From the NCBI GenBank assembly GCA_030789695.1, contig CM061142.1, positions 141,455,637 through 141,519,636 of the forward strand: DNA of 64,000 nt. The letters run 5' to 3'. Position numbers and translations under genes: made by a program. The DNA is from Scilla litardierei (Eukaryota; Streptophyta; Magnoliopsida; Asparagales; Asparagaceae). The number at the start of each line of letters is the position of its first letter. The first letter of the stretch is position 1. Shown piece by piece: positions 31,276 to 43,084 of the stretch. Under the pieces are notes generated by a model. That model did no database searches and was not told the origin of the DNA. It worked only from the letters and a program-made list of their open reading frames with translations.

Positions 31276-32936
31276 TGGTTGACTCGGAAAACGCGCACGG
31301 GGCACGCCTTCCGCTCCCAAGCGTAGGAGCGTCAATGCAATATAAAATAACCGGTGAGTACCGGGTCGGATCACAGGGACAATTCGTTCTACGTTAACAA
31401 AATTTTGATCGATAAAGAAAATTAAAGTGTTTTACAACTAACTCAATTACGGTGGAAATGTCGGAAAAGTGTGGTGAAATGAAAAATCTAACCTAAGTGG
31501 CTAGGGTTAGAGAGCCAAAGGTGGAGTTTAGGATAGCTAGGAGAGAGAGCATGGGTTGTGGGATCATTAAAATTGGCGTTATTCAAGTCCTAATTACCAC
31601 ATATAACACAATCGGTCATCCGGCTAAGGAAGCCCAATCGGAATGTTTAGCTTTAAAAACACAACAATTTTGCAATCGGGATGGAATTATTATCAAGGCA
31701 CTAACCAAATTAAGCACATGTATTTTTCTCAAATTTGCCCTCTCGGGACTTAGCCAATTAAATTTGTGCCCTAATAAGCTTCCAACATTCACATTCAAAA
31801 TTTGGCAATGGGAAATTAGGGCAAGAAATTAACATCCAACCCAATGAATCACAACCCAAGCACAATAGCACTACTCAATCATACTAAACAAGATGATATT
31901 CATAGACAAATTCATCCAATGTTCATTACAAAATGAGAGATACAAAAATACAAAATGTGAGAGGAAAGATTTCACCAAAGTTTCCCCAAACGAGCCCTAG
32001 CCTCCTCCAATTTGCTCCTTCACCAAGCTTTTTCACCCTCCAATGGCTTCCAAGCCCTAGCCCAAGCCTTGGGGAGGAAGAGCACTCCCCAAGCCCTAAA
32101 AATCGCCCAAACAGCAAGCTCAAATCCAAAAAAATCGAAGCTGAAAAAATCCGAGTCCCCTTCCAAAATCGCACCCCAGGCATCAATAATACACAAAACG
32201 GGCTTGCGGGTCGGGTTTTCGCACCCGACCCGCGCCCAAAAGCCCGCGCGCGCGTTCTGCCCAATTGGATGCGGGCGGACCGGGTCGGACCCCGGTCCGC
32301 ATGCCACCCGCCCGCTCGTCGAGCGGGCGGGCGTTACCTCCGCCCGCTCGACGAGCGGGCGGGCTGCGAGCCCGCCTTGATTTTTCGGCGGGCCGGCCAA
32401 GCTGGGCCGGCCCGCACAAATCTTTTTTTTTTTTTAAAACTGAGATACGCCGGCCCGCTCCAACGGAGCGGGCGAAATCCAGAATCAACGGCGCCACGTG
32501 GCGCCATCTGATTGGGCCACGTGGCGCCCCATTGTATTTTCTTTTTCTGGGGTTTTTTAACCCTATTTCCCTTCCAAAAATTCACGAAAAATACCTAGGA
32601 GCCACTGAAAAATCCCAAAAAATTCTGGAAAATCTCAAAGACTCCTAGGAGTACCTGAAAAATAGGAGAAGCAAAAATTAGTCCATTTGATGTGAAAATA
32701 AATATAATGACTATAAGAAAAAACAATATTAACCTCCAATAATCCATATAAAATGTTCCAATGCTCAAACAATTCCCGAAAAATAGAGATATGATCACAA
32801 TAATAGCAGGAGCATAGGAAAAATAATAGGAAGCCAACAAAGACGATAAAAACCGTATTTTGTGCAAAGAAAGAGAATAAGCCCTAAAATTGATATGAAA
32901 TGAAAATATACCCAAAAAGAGCAATATCCTGAATCA
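31276..32936 (-). mobile_element. Element T: 5' LTR (1661 bp)
   Basis: Minus-strand LTR with the same ends as the left copy. It has a 59-bp deletion just inside its start (between 32923 and 32924, compared with 28189-28247) and a diverged R/U5 half (31276-about 32148). The remaining U3 is nearly identical to the left LTR. Confidence 0.9.
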
Positions 32937-32941
32937 GACAC
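32937..32941. other. Target site duplication of T, right copy
   Basis: GACAC, identical to 26564-26568. Confidence 0.9.
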
Positions 32942-35900
32942 CCAAAATATACACAATTTTGGGTCCCAAGAAACTAGCACAAATGTTTGGAATGTATATG
33001 TAAATTCTTATTAATGATGTGATAAACAGTGGTAACTATGTTGAGAAGCCAATATCCACTTGGACTTGGTTTCCAAAGGGTTAATCCCCTTGGACCTAAT
33101 AAGCTTTAGTACCATGAGCTTATGGTATATAATGTAGGTACCCAAGAACAAGAAAGAGAGCAATAATAGAAATATTGGCTCTAAAAGGACAGAATGTATA
33201 CTCGATAGTGGTTGCTCCAAACACATGACGAGAGATCCCTCCTTGCTCTCTGAAGTGATCCGCATTATGGATGGTGCAACGGTCACCTTTGGAGGCGATC
33301 AAAAGGGAACTATCATTGGAGTAGGCAAAGTCGATAACCCATCCAAACCTCTTATTACAAATGTTTATTTAGTTGGTGGTTTATGCTATAACCTTATCTC
33401 CATAAGTCAACTTTGTGACAAAGGTTACAGGGTTAACTTTGGAGAGGATATTTGTAATATAGTTAATAATGATTCGCATGTTTTATTTTCCGGTATTAGG
33501 CGTAAAAATATTTATTATTTGAGCAATGCCTAAAATCATAGAACATTGCTTAGTTGCTAATACAAATGAACAACTATTATGGCATCGCCATTTTGGCCAT
33601 GTTCATTTTAAGCACTTGTATAAGTTAGTTACGCATGATCTAGTTAAAGGTTTTCCGAAGATTTCTATTAATAAGAAAAGTTTTTGTGATTCATGTCAAC
33701 GAGGTAAACTTCGTAAATCTTCATTTAAACTCAAAGGTGGCATAACCTCTAAAAGGCCCCGAGAATTACTTCATTTAAATCTATTTGGGCCTACTAGAGT
33801 AGCATCTTTAGGAAATGCTCATTGTGGATTTTCATTGTAGACGACTTTTCTAGATTTACATGTGTATCATTTTTAACCAATAAAAATGAAGCCTTTGATG
33901 AGTTTACCAAATTTGCAAAGAAAGTTCAAAATCTCTTAGGAACCACCATTATCACTATTTATAGTGATCATGGAGGGGAATTTGAGAATGATCTTTTCTC
34001 TGAGTTTTGTGATGATAACAAGATTACTCACAAATTTTCTTTTTCTCATGCATCACCACAAAATGGTGTTGTTGAGAGAAAAAATAGGACTCTTATTGAG
34101 TGTGCATGCACCATGATCCATGATAGTCATCTTGGACTTCAATTTGGGATGGAGGCGGTGCACACAACATGTTATTTGCTTAATAGGATCCTAGTGAGGC
34201 CCCGAACAAACAAAACTTGTTTTGAATTATTTTATGATAAAAAGCCGCATGTTAAGTATTTTCGTGTTTTTGGTTCAAATTGTTTTATAAAGAACAATTT
34301 TGGTAATTTAGACAAATTTGAGCCAAGATCCGATGAAGGAATTTTTGTTAGATATTCTACACGTAGCTAAGCCTACCGGATATATAACAAACCCTTTTCA
34401 AAGATCGTGGAATCACTACACGTTTCATTTCAGGAAAATTTTGATGTTTCGCATGTTGTCGATGATAGTGTAGATGGTTTATGTGATTCCATTAGTAATG
34501 TTAAAATTAATGATTCTGTTATTGAGAATAAAATGCTAATGAAAATGTTGAGAATGTTCCAAGTGATCCATGTATTCCCAAAGCTTATCCGACCGTTCGT
34601 GACCACCCCCATGACCAATAATTGGAGATATTGGTGTGGGTGTCCAAACAAGGTCAAAATTGATGAGTTCTCTTATTGTGCCTTTGTCTCACCAGTTAGC
34701 CAAAGAACATCCAAGAAGCTTGTGAAGATAGCTCGTGGATAGTTGGAATGGAAGAGGAGCTCTTGCAATTTGAAAGAAATGAAGTTTGGGAGCTCGTCCA
34801 TCTTCCAAATGGTCACCAAGTCATTGGAACCAAATGGATATTTATGAACAAGACGGATGAGAATGAGGTCATCACAAGCAACAAAGCAAGATTAGGGCTC
34901 AAGGCTACCGGTAAGAGGAATGTATCGATTTCGAAGAATCCTTTACCCCCGTTGCTAGATTAGAAGCTATTAGGTTGCTTTTATCTTTTGCATCTCATAA
35001 GAATTTTAAATTATTTCAAATGAATGTTAAAAGTGAATTTTTAAATGGCATAGTTAATGAAGAAGTTTATGTTTCTCAACCACCCGGCTTTATTCATGAA
35101 AAGTTTCCTAATCATGTTTTCAAACTTAAGAAAGCGTTATATGGGTTGAGACAAGCTCCTAGAGCTTGGTATGATCGATTCAAAACCTTTCTTTTGGATT
35201 TAGGTTTTAAAATGGGTGAAGTTGATTCAACTTTTTTCATTAAAGATTATGAAAATGTCATCCTCCTTATTCAAGTTTATGTAAACGATAATATCTTTGG
35301 TTCTACTAACTTTAACCTTTGCCAAGAATTTTCTAAATCTATGAAGGAAGAATTTAAGATGAGCCACATGGATGAGCTCAACTACTTTCTAGGTCTTCAA
35401 ATTCGGCAAATGAAGGATGTGATTTTCATACACCAAACCAAGTACACCGGGGAGCTTATCAAGCGATTCGGGATGGAATGGTCTTCAAGCAAAAGGACTC
35501 CCATGAGTACGACCACCTATCTATACAAGGATGAAATCGGAAAAGATGTAGATATTTGTCTATATTGAGGTATGATCAGTAGCTTACTTTATTTAACTGC
35601 TAGTATGCATGATATCATGTTTTCAGTATGTCTTTGTGCTAGATATCAAGACAGACCTAAGGAATCACACTTGATTGCAGTTAAACGAATTTTTGGTTAC
35701 CTCAATCAACCACTAGATTATGGGTTACTTTACCCTAAATCTAGCACATATGAGCTAGTCTTGTATAGTGATGCTGATTTTGCTGGATGCAAATCCAACA
35801 GGAAAAGTACTAGTGGCACTTGCCATTTTCCAGGAAATTTTATTGTCTCTTGGTTTTCCAGGAAGAAAAACTCAGTATCATTGTCCACGACCGAAGCGGA

Positions 35901-36171
35901 ATATATTGTCGCGGGTCTTGTATGTGCACAAGTCCTTTGGATGAGACGCACACTCAAATACTATGGTGTCAATTGTGATACTTGCACTATCTTGGTTGAT
36001 AACCAAAGTGTAATATGTCGTTCCAAAAATCCGGTGCACCACTCCCGTACCAAACACATAGATGTGAGACACCATTTCATTAATGATCATGTAGCTAAGA
36101 TGGACATCATCTTAGAGTACATTGAAACCAAAAAACAAATCGCCGACATCTTCATATTGGATACAATGTGT
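32942..36171 (+). pseudogene. pol: S1 protease-integrase-RT-RNase H, decayed
   Basis: Coding sequence resumes after T with a WTWFP-like block shared with S2. Protease is marked by LDSGCSKHMT (about 33195-33225), a Sirevirus-style active site. Integrase shows HRHFGH and CDSC (33580-33705). Its first catalytic Asp is changed (LHLNLFGP, about 33770), while SDHGGEF and GVVERKNR remain. RT spans about 34750-35400 and its catalytic box reads YVND, where YVDD is expected. RNase H shows SDADFAG and LSTTEAEY. The frame changes at least five times. The ORF is lost just after QIADIF (about 36150), where LTR-C begins. Confidence 0.85.
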
Positions 36172-36546
36172 TGTTGGATACAACGATCGATGACTTCATG
36201 TTTGATGATAACAAATGCGTGTGAATAATTTAATGTGTGTGCTAAATGTTTTCAGAAGTGGCAAGCTCGTAAATCTTTAAGGTGATGACTTGGTCAAAGA
36301 TATGGAAATTATAGCTACTCATATTGGACTTGGTTAAAAGTGGAGAGATAAGGAGAGAATCAACTCAAATCTATTTGTGATTGATTCATATCAATTAGAA
36401 TCAAATTTCATAGTCAATTCAAATCCTACTTCATCTCATAATCCCATTGCAATTGAAGTTCAAATCAAATCCTCATACAATCCTATTACAAATCTCAAAT
36501 TCCTAAGTTTATGGGAGATTTGAACCTCATTGATTCCCTCCTCCAC

Positions 36547-36556
36547 CTATATAAAC
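36547..36556 (+). promoter_or_regulatory. TATA box of LTR-C
   Basis: CTATATAAAC, followed about 40 bp later by the transcribed-looking leader. Confidence 0.5.
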
Positions 36557-37209
36557 CCTCCTCTCCAAAGATGGGAATCAAGCGGCCAATATTACAAAAG
36601 AAGACCAATAAAAACCCTAAGACGAAAAGCTCTCTATCTCTAATTGGTTTCAATCCTATAGCCGCAAGTTGCAATATAAACAAAGAAGCCTCCATTGCCA
36701 AATTCATATTGCTGTATCAAGCTTCTCCAAGCCAAAAACTCCATATAGCCTCAACAAAGTTAATTGCTATCATCTTCATCAAGCTATAAACTACCAAGGC
36801 CAACAGGCTACCTAGCTACAATTCATCATCATAGCCTCAAGTTCCAAGGAGGACCAAAGCTTCTAGCCCTCACATGATCAAGAGGTCAAGCCGAAATTAT
36901 TGATTCCTTATACAAGACAAGCCACAAGCCTCCTCTCTCCTACCAAAAGTCAGCTATCAACAAGTTCCAAGGATAGTTTGATTTCATCAACCCATCTCAA
37001 GTTCCAAGATCCCTCAAGGAGAAGGTTGCACACCTTGCTGCTGACCAAGCTGAAGGGGGCATCAATCTTGGAGTTGTCCGAGTGGCAGACCCATGCCAGA
37101 GGTGCCCCGACTCAATGTCTGCTGCCGCACCAATCATCTGTTGGCCATTGCCTTTCTCCCGCATCGAAGGAGATTGCCAACCAATACAGCTTGCAGCTGC
37201 ATTTTTTTG

Positions 37210-37680
37210 ACTGCCGACTGAAGCATCATCCAAGCAGTCCTTCTTGCTGACCCATATGAAGCAGCCGCTCAATTCTCATTGCCGACCCACATCAACAAAG
37301 GGCTGTTGACCCATTGTCTTCAAGCAACCAAGCTTCTACCAACGAATTGAGGAAGCCGCATCATCCATGCAACTGCATCCCTTGCCGACCGACCAGAGCT
37401 TGAACTCCACCTTGCTGCCGACCCTAGTCCTTGCAGCCATCTTCAGTCGTCGACCTACAGATTAGTGTGTCATCAAAGGGGCTTGCCGACCCCTTGCTGC
37501 TGAGCCATCTAAGGCTTTCCAATCACACCCTTGCTAGTGCCACCATCATTGCCGACCACATCAAAGAAGGGTTCCGACCCTTGAGAGGATCTGCATTCTT
37601 GGCTTGCCGACTCACACATCTTTGCACAAGTGCCAACCTACAAGCCAAGATAGTATAACACATTGCCGACCCTATCACTT
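37210..37680 (+). repeat. Dispersed GCCGAC repeats in LTR-C
   Basis: At least eight TGCCGAC copies, several as TTGCCGACC, at 37213, 37281, 37382, 37424, 37485, 37552, 37606 and 37664 (positions approximate). The hexamer equals the DRE/CRT core RCCGAC. Confidence 0.7.
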
Positions 37681-37800
37681 GCGAGCCATCATCATAGCAA
37701 AGGGTGTCACAACTTCAGAGACATCAAGCTTACAGAGAGGGAGCCGTAACTTGAGTTGCAGATCCTGATTGAGACTACATCATCCTCAGATTCTGATCTG

Positions 37801-37805
37801 ACCTG
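37801..37805. other. Target site duplication of S2, left copy
   Basis: ACCTG, repeated exactly at 44806-44810. Confidence 0.9.
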
Positions 37806-38530
37806 TGTAGTGCCCTGTGGTAGCTACTGCACACGTACTAGAGGGGGGTGAATAGTACTTAAAATAATTAAGAGAGTTATTCCTAACTATTGTGCAATGA
37901 ACAAACGACAATGCGGAATTAAACAACAATCAACATGATAAAACATACGCAGAAAAAGTATGTTACTGGGTTCGGATCCACCCAAGTCTCCCGACTTGTT
38001 CCCGGTGATCCTACGTCCCAACCACCCGGATCCCCTCCGGATACTTGAGTTAGAAACCCTAACTCAAGATTTCCACTAACCCACTTGCGGAAACCCACAA
38101 GTGCAATGACCTACAATCGATGTCCGTGAATCCCACAACCCGGGATCACACAAACTCTCACAACCGAGAGTATACAACAATTCAATATGAAATGAAATAA
38201 ACTCTTACCTTACAAAATCCTATGCCTTGAGTATACTTACCAAATTAGGGCAAAGATGGATTTTGAGGAAGAGGATGTCACCAAACCCTAGCTTCAAGAA
38301 GATGACCAGCAATGGAAGCCTCGGGTGGAGAATGGTGACTAGAATCAAGCTCTTGGCTTGAGAAGCTCACAATGGAGAGAATCTCTCTTGAGGAATTAGG
38401 GCTCAAGGTGTTGAGGGAGAGATTCTTGTGAGGGAGAGAGAGCTTTGAAATAGCTTGGGAGTGCTCTTCTCTTAGGTCTGAAATTGCTTGGAAATAGGAC
38501 CTCTAACCTTGCCTCAAACGAATCAAGTTT

Positions 38531-38540
38531 GCATTTATAG
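38531..38540 (-). promoter_or_regulatory. TATA box of S2 LTR
   Basis: Minus strand CTATAAATGC, 50 bp downstream of the palindrome array. The copy in the right LTR is at about 43814-43823 (CTATAAATAC). Confidence 0.55.
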
Positions 38541-38589
38541 AGGCAAGGAAAATCGTGTTGGAAAAGTTCCCAACGGCTCTATTCTAAAC

Positions 38590-39125
38590 CAGACTAGTCG
38601 GTCAAATAAGGATCACTGACCGGCTAGTTCATCAACTAGTCGGTCGGTGATACAACGAAGACCGACTAACGGTTGAACAGCCAAAAGGTCAAAGTACAGG
38701 CATTGACAACTAGTCGGTCTAAGAAGACTTGCCGACCGACTAGTTTCACAACGAGTCGGTCAGTGAATGTTCTTTGACCGACTAACAGTCGAAATAGAAT
38801 AGGTTGACTTCAAGATGACTTAGTCGGTTTAAGAACAAATGCTGACCGACTAGTTTCTCAACTAGTCGGTCGACAAACGTTCTTTGACCGACTAACTCGA
38901 AACAGTAGCTCAGGCTGAAAAAGACTGAACACAACTAGTCGGTCTAAGAAGGATTCCTAACCGACTAGATCGTCATCTAGTCGGTCAGTGACTCTTCTTT
39001 GACCGACTAACTGTAGACAGAGAAGGAGCTGAATAAGGAGAGGCAAACTAGTCGGTTCATGTAGAGTTGCCGACCGACTAGATCGTCATCTAGTCGGTTG
39101 ATGACTCTTCATGAACCAACTAACA
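38590..39125. repeat. Palindrome array rich in ACCGAC / GTCGGT
   Basis: AACTAGTCGGTC units face GACCGACTAG units with a regular spacing of roughly 30-50 bp, giving long imperfect hairpins. By eye there are about twenty RCCGAC cores on the two strands. The right LTR has the same array at 43872-44405. Confidence 0.85.
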
Positions 39126-39523
39126 TGCACTCGAAGCCGAGGGAAGAAGCGATAGGCTTCGGGAAAGTTTCTAATGGCTTCTAAGATTATCCTAGCTCTA
39201 AGATATGAGAGAAATGAAGTTTATAATGTAAGTCCTACTCAAGGCTTAACATTCTAATCTATGAAGCTAGAAGACTATAAAATAAACCTTACGAGCCGTC
39301 TTCAAAGCTTCAATCTTCATTCTTCTTGACTTCAATATTGCTCCTTGAGCTTCAACGAAGCTCCAGGTACACGATCATGCGTATTGAGAAGTCTTGAGAC
39401 GTCGCTTTAGATGTTCGTAGTAATTTGGCGACGATCTCCGTAACTGCGCTCACAAACAGTTAGTATACGTTATTTATGTTTGCTCATCATCCAAAACCAA
39501 ATCCAGGGAATCAATACACAACA

Positions 39524-39538
39524 TTCTCCCCCTTTTGG
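39524..39538 (-). other. Polypurine tract of S2
   Basis: Minus strand CCAAAAGGGGGAGAA adjoins the LTR start; this is the typical SIRE-like PPT. Confidence 0.9.
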
Positions 39539-40844
39539 TGATGACAAACCAACATAAATAATAAGCAATAATAATGATTCAATTGAAATTTACTTACTCC
39601 CCCTGCATTGATGACACGTTAGTTCCATATTCAATAATATTCATATGCATCAAGCAGCGATGGAAATATAAAATATGAATCCTATTATTGACATATAGGA
39701 TCTAAATCCATTTTTATATCTTCACTCCCCCTGAATCTAACACATCAAATTAGATTCATGGTAAATTCCTTTGAATTATTAATTAGCACATTGTCATTAT
39801 TATATCTCTCCCCCTTTGGCATTAGCAAAAAGAGCGGGAGGAGATCAACGACAAAACCAATGGCTAAAAAATAACGCATGGGAGTCGAAGAATACGACCA
39901 CGGTCCAAAATGACACCAAAGCAAAATATCAAATGTAAAATACCGAATAAAAGCAAAGCGAGTCAATGAGACCAAATTCGAAAATCGAAAACCGAAATCA
40001 TAAAACCATCGGCGAAAATCGGAAAACGAAATCACCAAGCCATAGGTGAAAATCGAAATACGAAATCATCAAGCCATAGGCGAAAATCGAAAAACGAAAT
40101 CATCAAACCATAGGCGAAAATCGAATTACGAGATCATCAAGCCATAGGCGAAAATCGAAGTCCGAGATCATCAAAACTCAAAACAATTTTACGGATTGAG
40201 TTTTGGAACATACTCTCCAAAATCAATAGAATGCATGGAAAACAATTCTATGTTTCCATAGAAAGAATTCTATTAAATCCATAAAATTGTCGAACGACGA
40301 AATCAACATCAGAGACAAAAATAATCCGATGTGCATACCAAATGTAGCATGCAAGAATGTTATGCCAAAAGTAGATAGAACATCATATAACAATGGCATA
40401 CACTAATCTAGCATACCAAATGAAGCAAAAAAAATACCAATCGTAATATATTCTACCAATGGATACCAATGAGAATCAAAAGTATGAATATACTTACAAC
40501 ATTACGCTCCCCCTACTTTGGTGCATCACTTAAGCACCATCAACTCCATTTGAATGAAAATCCTTTGCAAATCTTGGAGTTGGTAGGGTTGGTATCCCAT
40601 GGTGAATTTAACCTAGAGAATATCATTTTGGTATCCAAAAATCTTTTTGGATCCTATGGGTTAGGCAATAAATTTAGCGAATTAAATGTAACCCATATCC
40701 TAACTAAATTCAAATTCAATATGAATTTAAGTTACAAATAAATATGCACATACAAAGAAAGTAACCAATTCTTACCACAATTGCATTGGTACCCATAAAA
40801 TGAAATTAAACAAATGGTACCAAGCAATGAAGGGTCAAAGGAAA
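39539..40844 (-). other. S2 3' non-coding region replacing pol
   Basis: No pol sequence is present. The region has further GGGGGAG tracts on the minus strand (about 39599, 39726, 39811 and 40505) and five tandem copies of a 36-42-bp unit around CATAGGCGAAAATCGAAA (40003-40175). The reading frame from gag ends at 40845 and the expected protease, integrase and RT are absent. Confidence 0.7.
40003..40175. repeat. Tandem repeat in S2
   Basis: Five imperfect units around CATAGGCGAAAATCG and ACGAAATCATCAA, about 36-42 bp each. None is seen in S1, whose matching region is lost. Confidence 0.75.
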
Positions 40845-43043
40845 CTAACCCTTCGGAAACCAAGTCCAAGAGGACCTTGATTTCCCAACATAATCATCAT
40901 TCAAGATAACATCATTAATATAAGATTGCACATACAAATTCTTATTATGCATGCTTGTGTTCTTCGGACCCCAAATGGTGTATGTCTTGGGAGTCCTAAT
41001 CCTATTGGGAACATGCATACGTTGTTGATTTCTATGTGATGCATGTCGTGGGTAAGCATATGGCATACGATGCAATGGTGCATGATGATAATTATTCATA
41101 TGAGAATGAGGATGAACATATGAATGTGGAGGAACACATGCATGCGTGTGTCTCACATGGTGTGCACGTGCTCGTGGATGCGGAGCATAGAAATCGGCAT
41201 ATGTGCTAACATGTGGAGTAGGATTTGTGTTCCTACGTGGCATGGTATACATGAAAGCATGACCCTTCTTTGGAGGTCCACCCAAAGTGGGTGTCTTTCC
41301 AAATGGGGGTGTGTTCCTAGTGGAAGTACCATTGGTAGAAGAACTACCCATGACGTGTTTACTTCCACTAGTAGAAGCATCGGAAGATGGCCTAATAAAG
41401 GTGGCGGACGATTTGGATGAATCTCCCATCTTATACCCCAAGCCAATGTGATGATTGGCCAGAGGTAAGTCATTTAGGATATTATCCAACTTGCCCTTAC
41501 CTTTGTTGAATTCATGAATTCAGCCTAATGTGCTCTCATGTTTCTCGGTGAGAGAATGCAAAGAAGGATCCAAAGTGGACACTTGCGATGCGAGTGCACA
41601 AACACGTGATTTGAGATTTTTATTCTCAATACTCAAAGTTGAGATTTGAGACGTCAAATCCGCTATCACATGTTCATCCGAATCCTCGATATGAACATGC
41701 TCAAGTTGAGACTTGAGATTTTCAATCTCATTTCTTAACCCTTCAACAACGGTGTCGTTGTTGACGATGAAGGGCTTAGGCGAGTATTTAAGACTATCTA
41801 GTTCATTCTTAGTCTTAATAAATCTAGTAACCAAATTAGAAAACTTATTCCAAAGTTGTTCGTTGGCTATTTTAAGTTCATCGTTCGTTACCTCATCGCC
41901 TTCATCCTCGCTTCCGTCCTCGCTTTCATCGGAGGAGGTGTCTTGATCACGCTCCTCTTTTCCCATGAAGCACGTGTGTGCTTTCTCCACACGTTCATCA
42001 TTCGACTCTCCACTTGAGGAGTCCTCTTCGGAGTCGATGAAAGTGCCGACAAGTCCTTCCTTGCGCCTTCTCGACTTGTCGTGCTTGGAAGCCTTCCACT
42101 TCTCCTTGTGTTTGTATAGAGGACAATCCGGCTTGATATGTCCTGGCTTATTGCATTTATAACACACGGGAGTAGAAGCATTAGTCGAAATAAATTTTGA
42201 TTTATTCTTCAACTTACCTTGTCGGAAGAATCGGTTGAACTTCTTTGCCAAATCGGCCAAAGCTTCCATGTCCAATTCTTCTTCTGATTCTTCATCATCG
42301 GTAGATGGAGCGGCCTTGTATGCAATCGCCTTTTTCTTTGGCTCGTCTTGCTTCAAGTACGCTTTCATCTTCTCCTTCATCTTGATCTTACTTTCCTTAC
42401 GTACCTCGTAAGACAACAAGGTACCCATTAATTGAACGACAGTATATTTATTCATATCGTTACCTTCCTCGATGGCGAAGGTACGCTTTTCCCAACAAGA
42501 GGGAAGTCCGTCAATAATCTTCGTGACTTTCTCCTTTTGGGTGTAGACCTTCCCAAGAGCTTCCAATTCGTTGGAAATGTCCACGAAGCGAGCATAGTAG
42601 TCCTTCATGGTTTCACCCTGTTCCATGTGAAACAACTCAAACTCTTTGTTAGCGACAACGAGTTTAGAATCTTTTACCGTACTCGTTCCTTCGTGTAAGA
42701 TGAGGAGTTGGTTCCACACTTGATATGCACTCTTACATGTGCATATCTTGTTGAAGTCTTCGGGCTCCAACGCACATTACAAGGCATTCATCGCCTTGGC
42801 ATTGCTTATCTCCGCGGCGACCTCCTCGGTAGTCCACTTCGCAAAATCATGTTCGGTAAGCTCGACATACTCTGTCAATGTGGCTCTCCAAAGTGAAGCG
42901 CTCCGGAGGAAGGTTTCCATCCGGCATTTCCAGTACCCATAGTTGGTACCGTTGAAATGAGGAGGCCTGACAGAGGATTGTCCTTCCATAACCGAAGACG
43001 ATCCGTGACGATCCTTGAAGACGTTGTAGTCGTTGTTTGTCAT
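40845..43043 (-). pseudogene. gag: S2 gag, two nonsense codons, pol absent
   Basis: A single frame from Met 43043 to 40845 is broken only by TAA at 42777-42779 and TGA at 41520-41522. The N-terminal block RPPHFNGTNYGYWK marks SIRE-type Gag, followed by the UBN2 region, the CCHC knuckle CYKCNKPGHIKPDC (about 42130-42175), coiled-coil segments and a His/Pro-rich tail. The frame stops where the protease should start. The LTRs, PBS and PPT are all good, so the element may have moved with enzymes of a complete relative. Confidence 0.85.
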
Positions 43044-43070
43044 AGCTTTGACCTTGTAGCTTTAACCTTG

Positions 43071-43082
43071 GCTCTGATACCA
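43071..43082 (-). other. Primer-binding site of S2
   Basis: Minus strand TGGTATCAGAGC, perfect copia tRNA-iMet site, two bases from the LTR. Confidence 0.95.
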
Positions 43083-43084
43083 AT

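Larger units (their letters stand above)
36172..37805 (+). mobile_element. LTR-C, first part (plus)
   Basis: It starts TGTTGGATACAACG and resembles the LTR of element B (minus) at its start and end, so it belongs to a related copia family. It has a TATA box (36547-36556) and a downstream region with many TGCCGACC repeats (37210-37680). S2 splits it at 37805. The 91-116-aa frames in it are not conserved. Confidence 0.75.
37806..39523 (-). mobile_element. Element S2: 3' LTR (1718 bp)
   Basis: On the minus strand it starts TGTTGTGTATTG at 39523 and ends GGCACTACA at 37806. It contains the TAGTCGGTC array (38590-39125) and a TATA box (38531-38540). It differs from the right LTR by scattered substitutions only. 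Confidence 0.95.

Noticed and set aside
38590..39125. CRISPR-like array of regularly spaced repeats
   Set aside because: The units are palindromes of variable spacing in a plant LTR, present in both LTR copies. No cas genes and no prokaryotic context exist.
39524..40844. Envelope-like ORF of S2, as reported for some Sireviruses
   Set aside because: No frame longer than about 100 codons exists and the part near the PPT is repeat-rich and non-coding.
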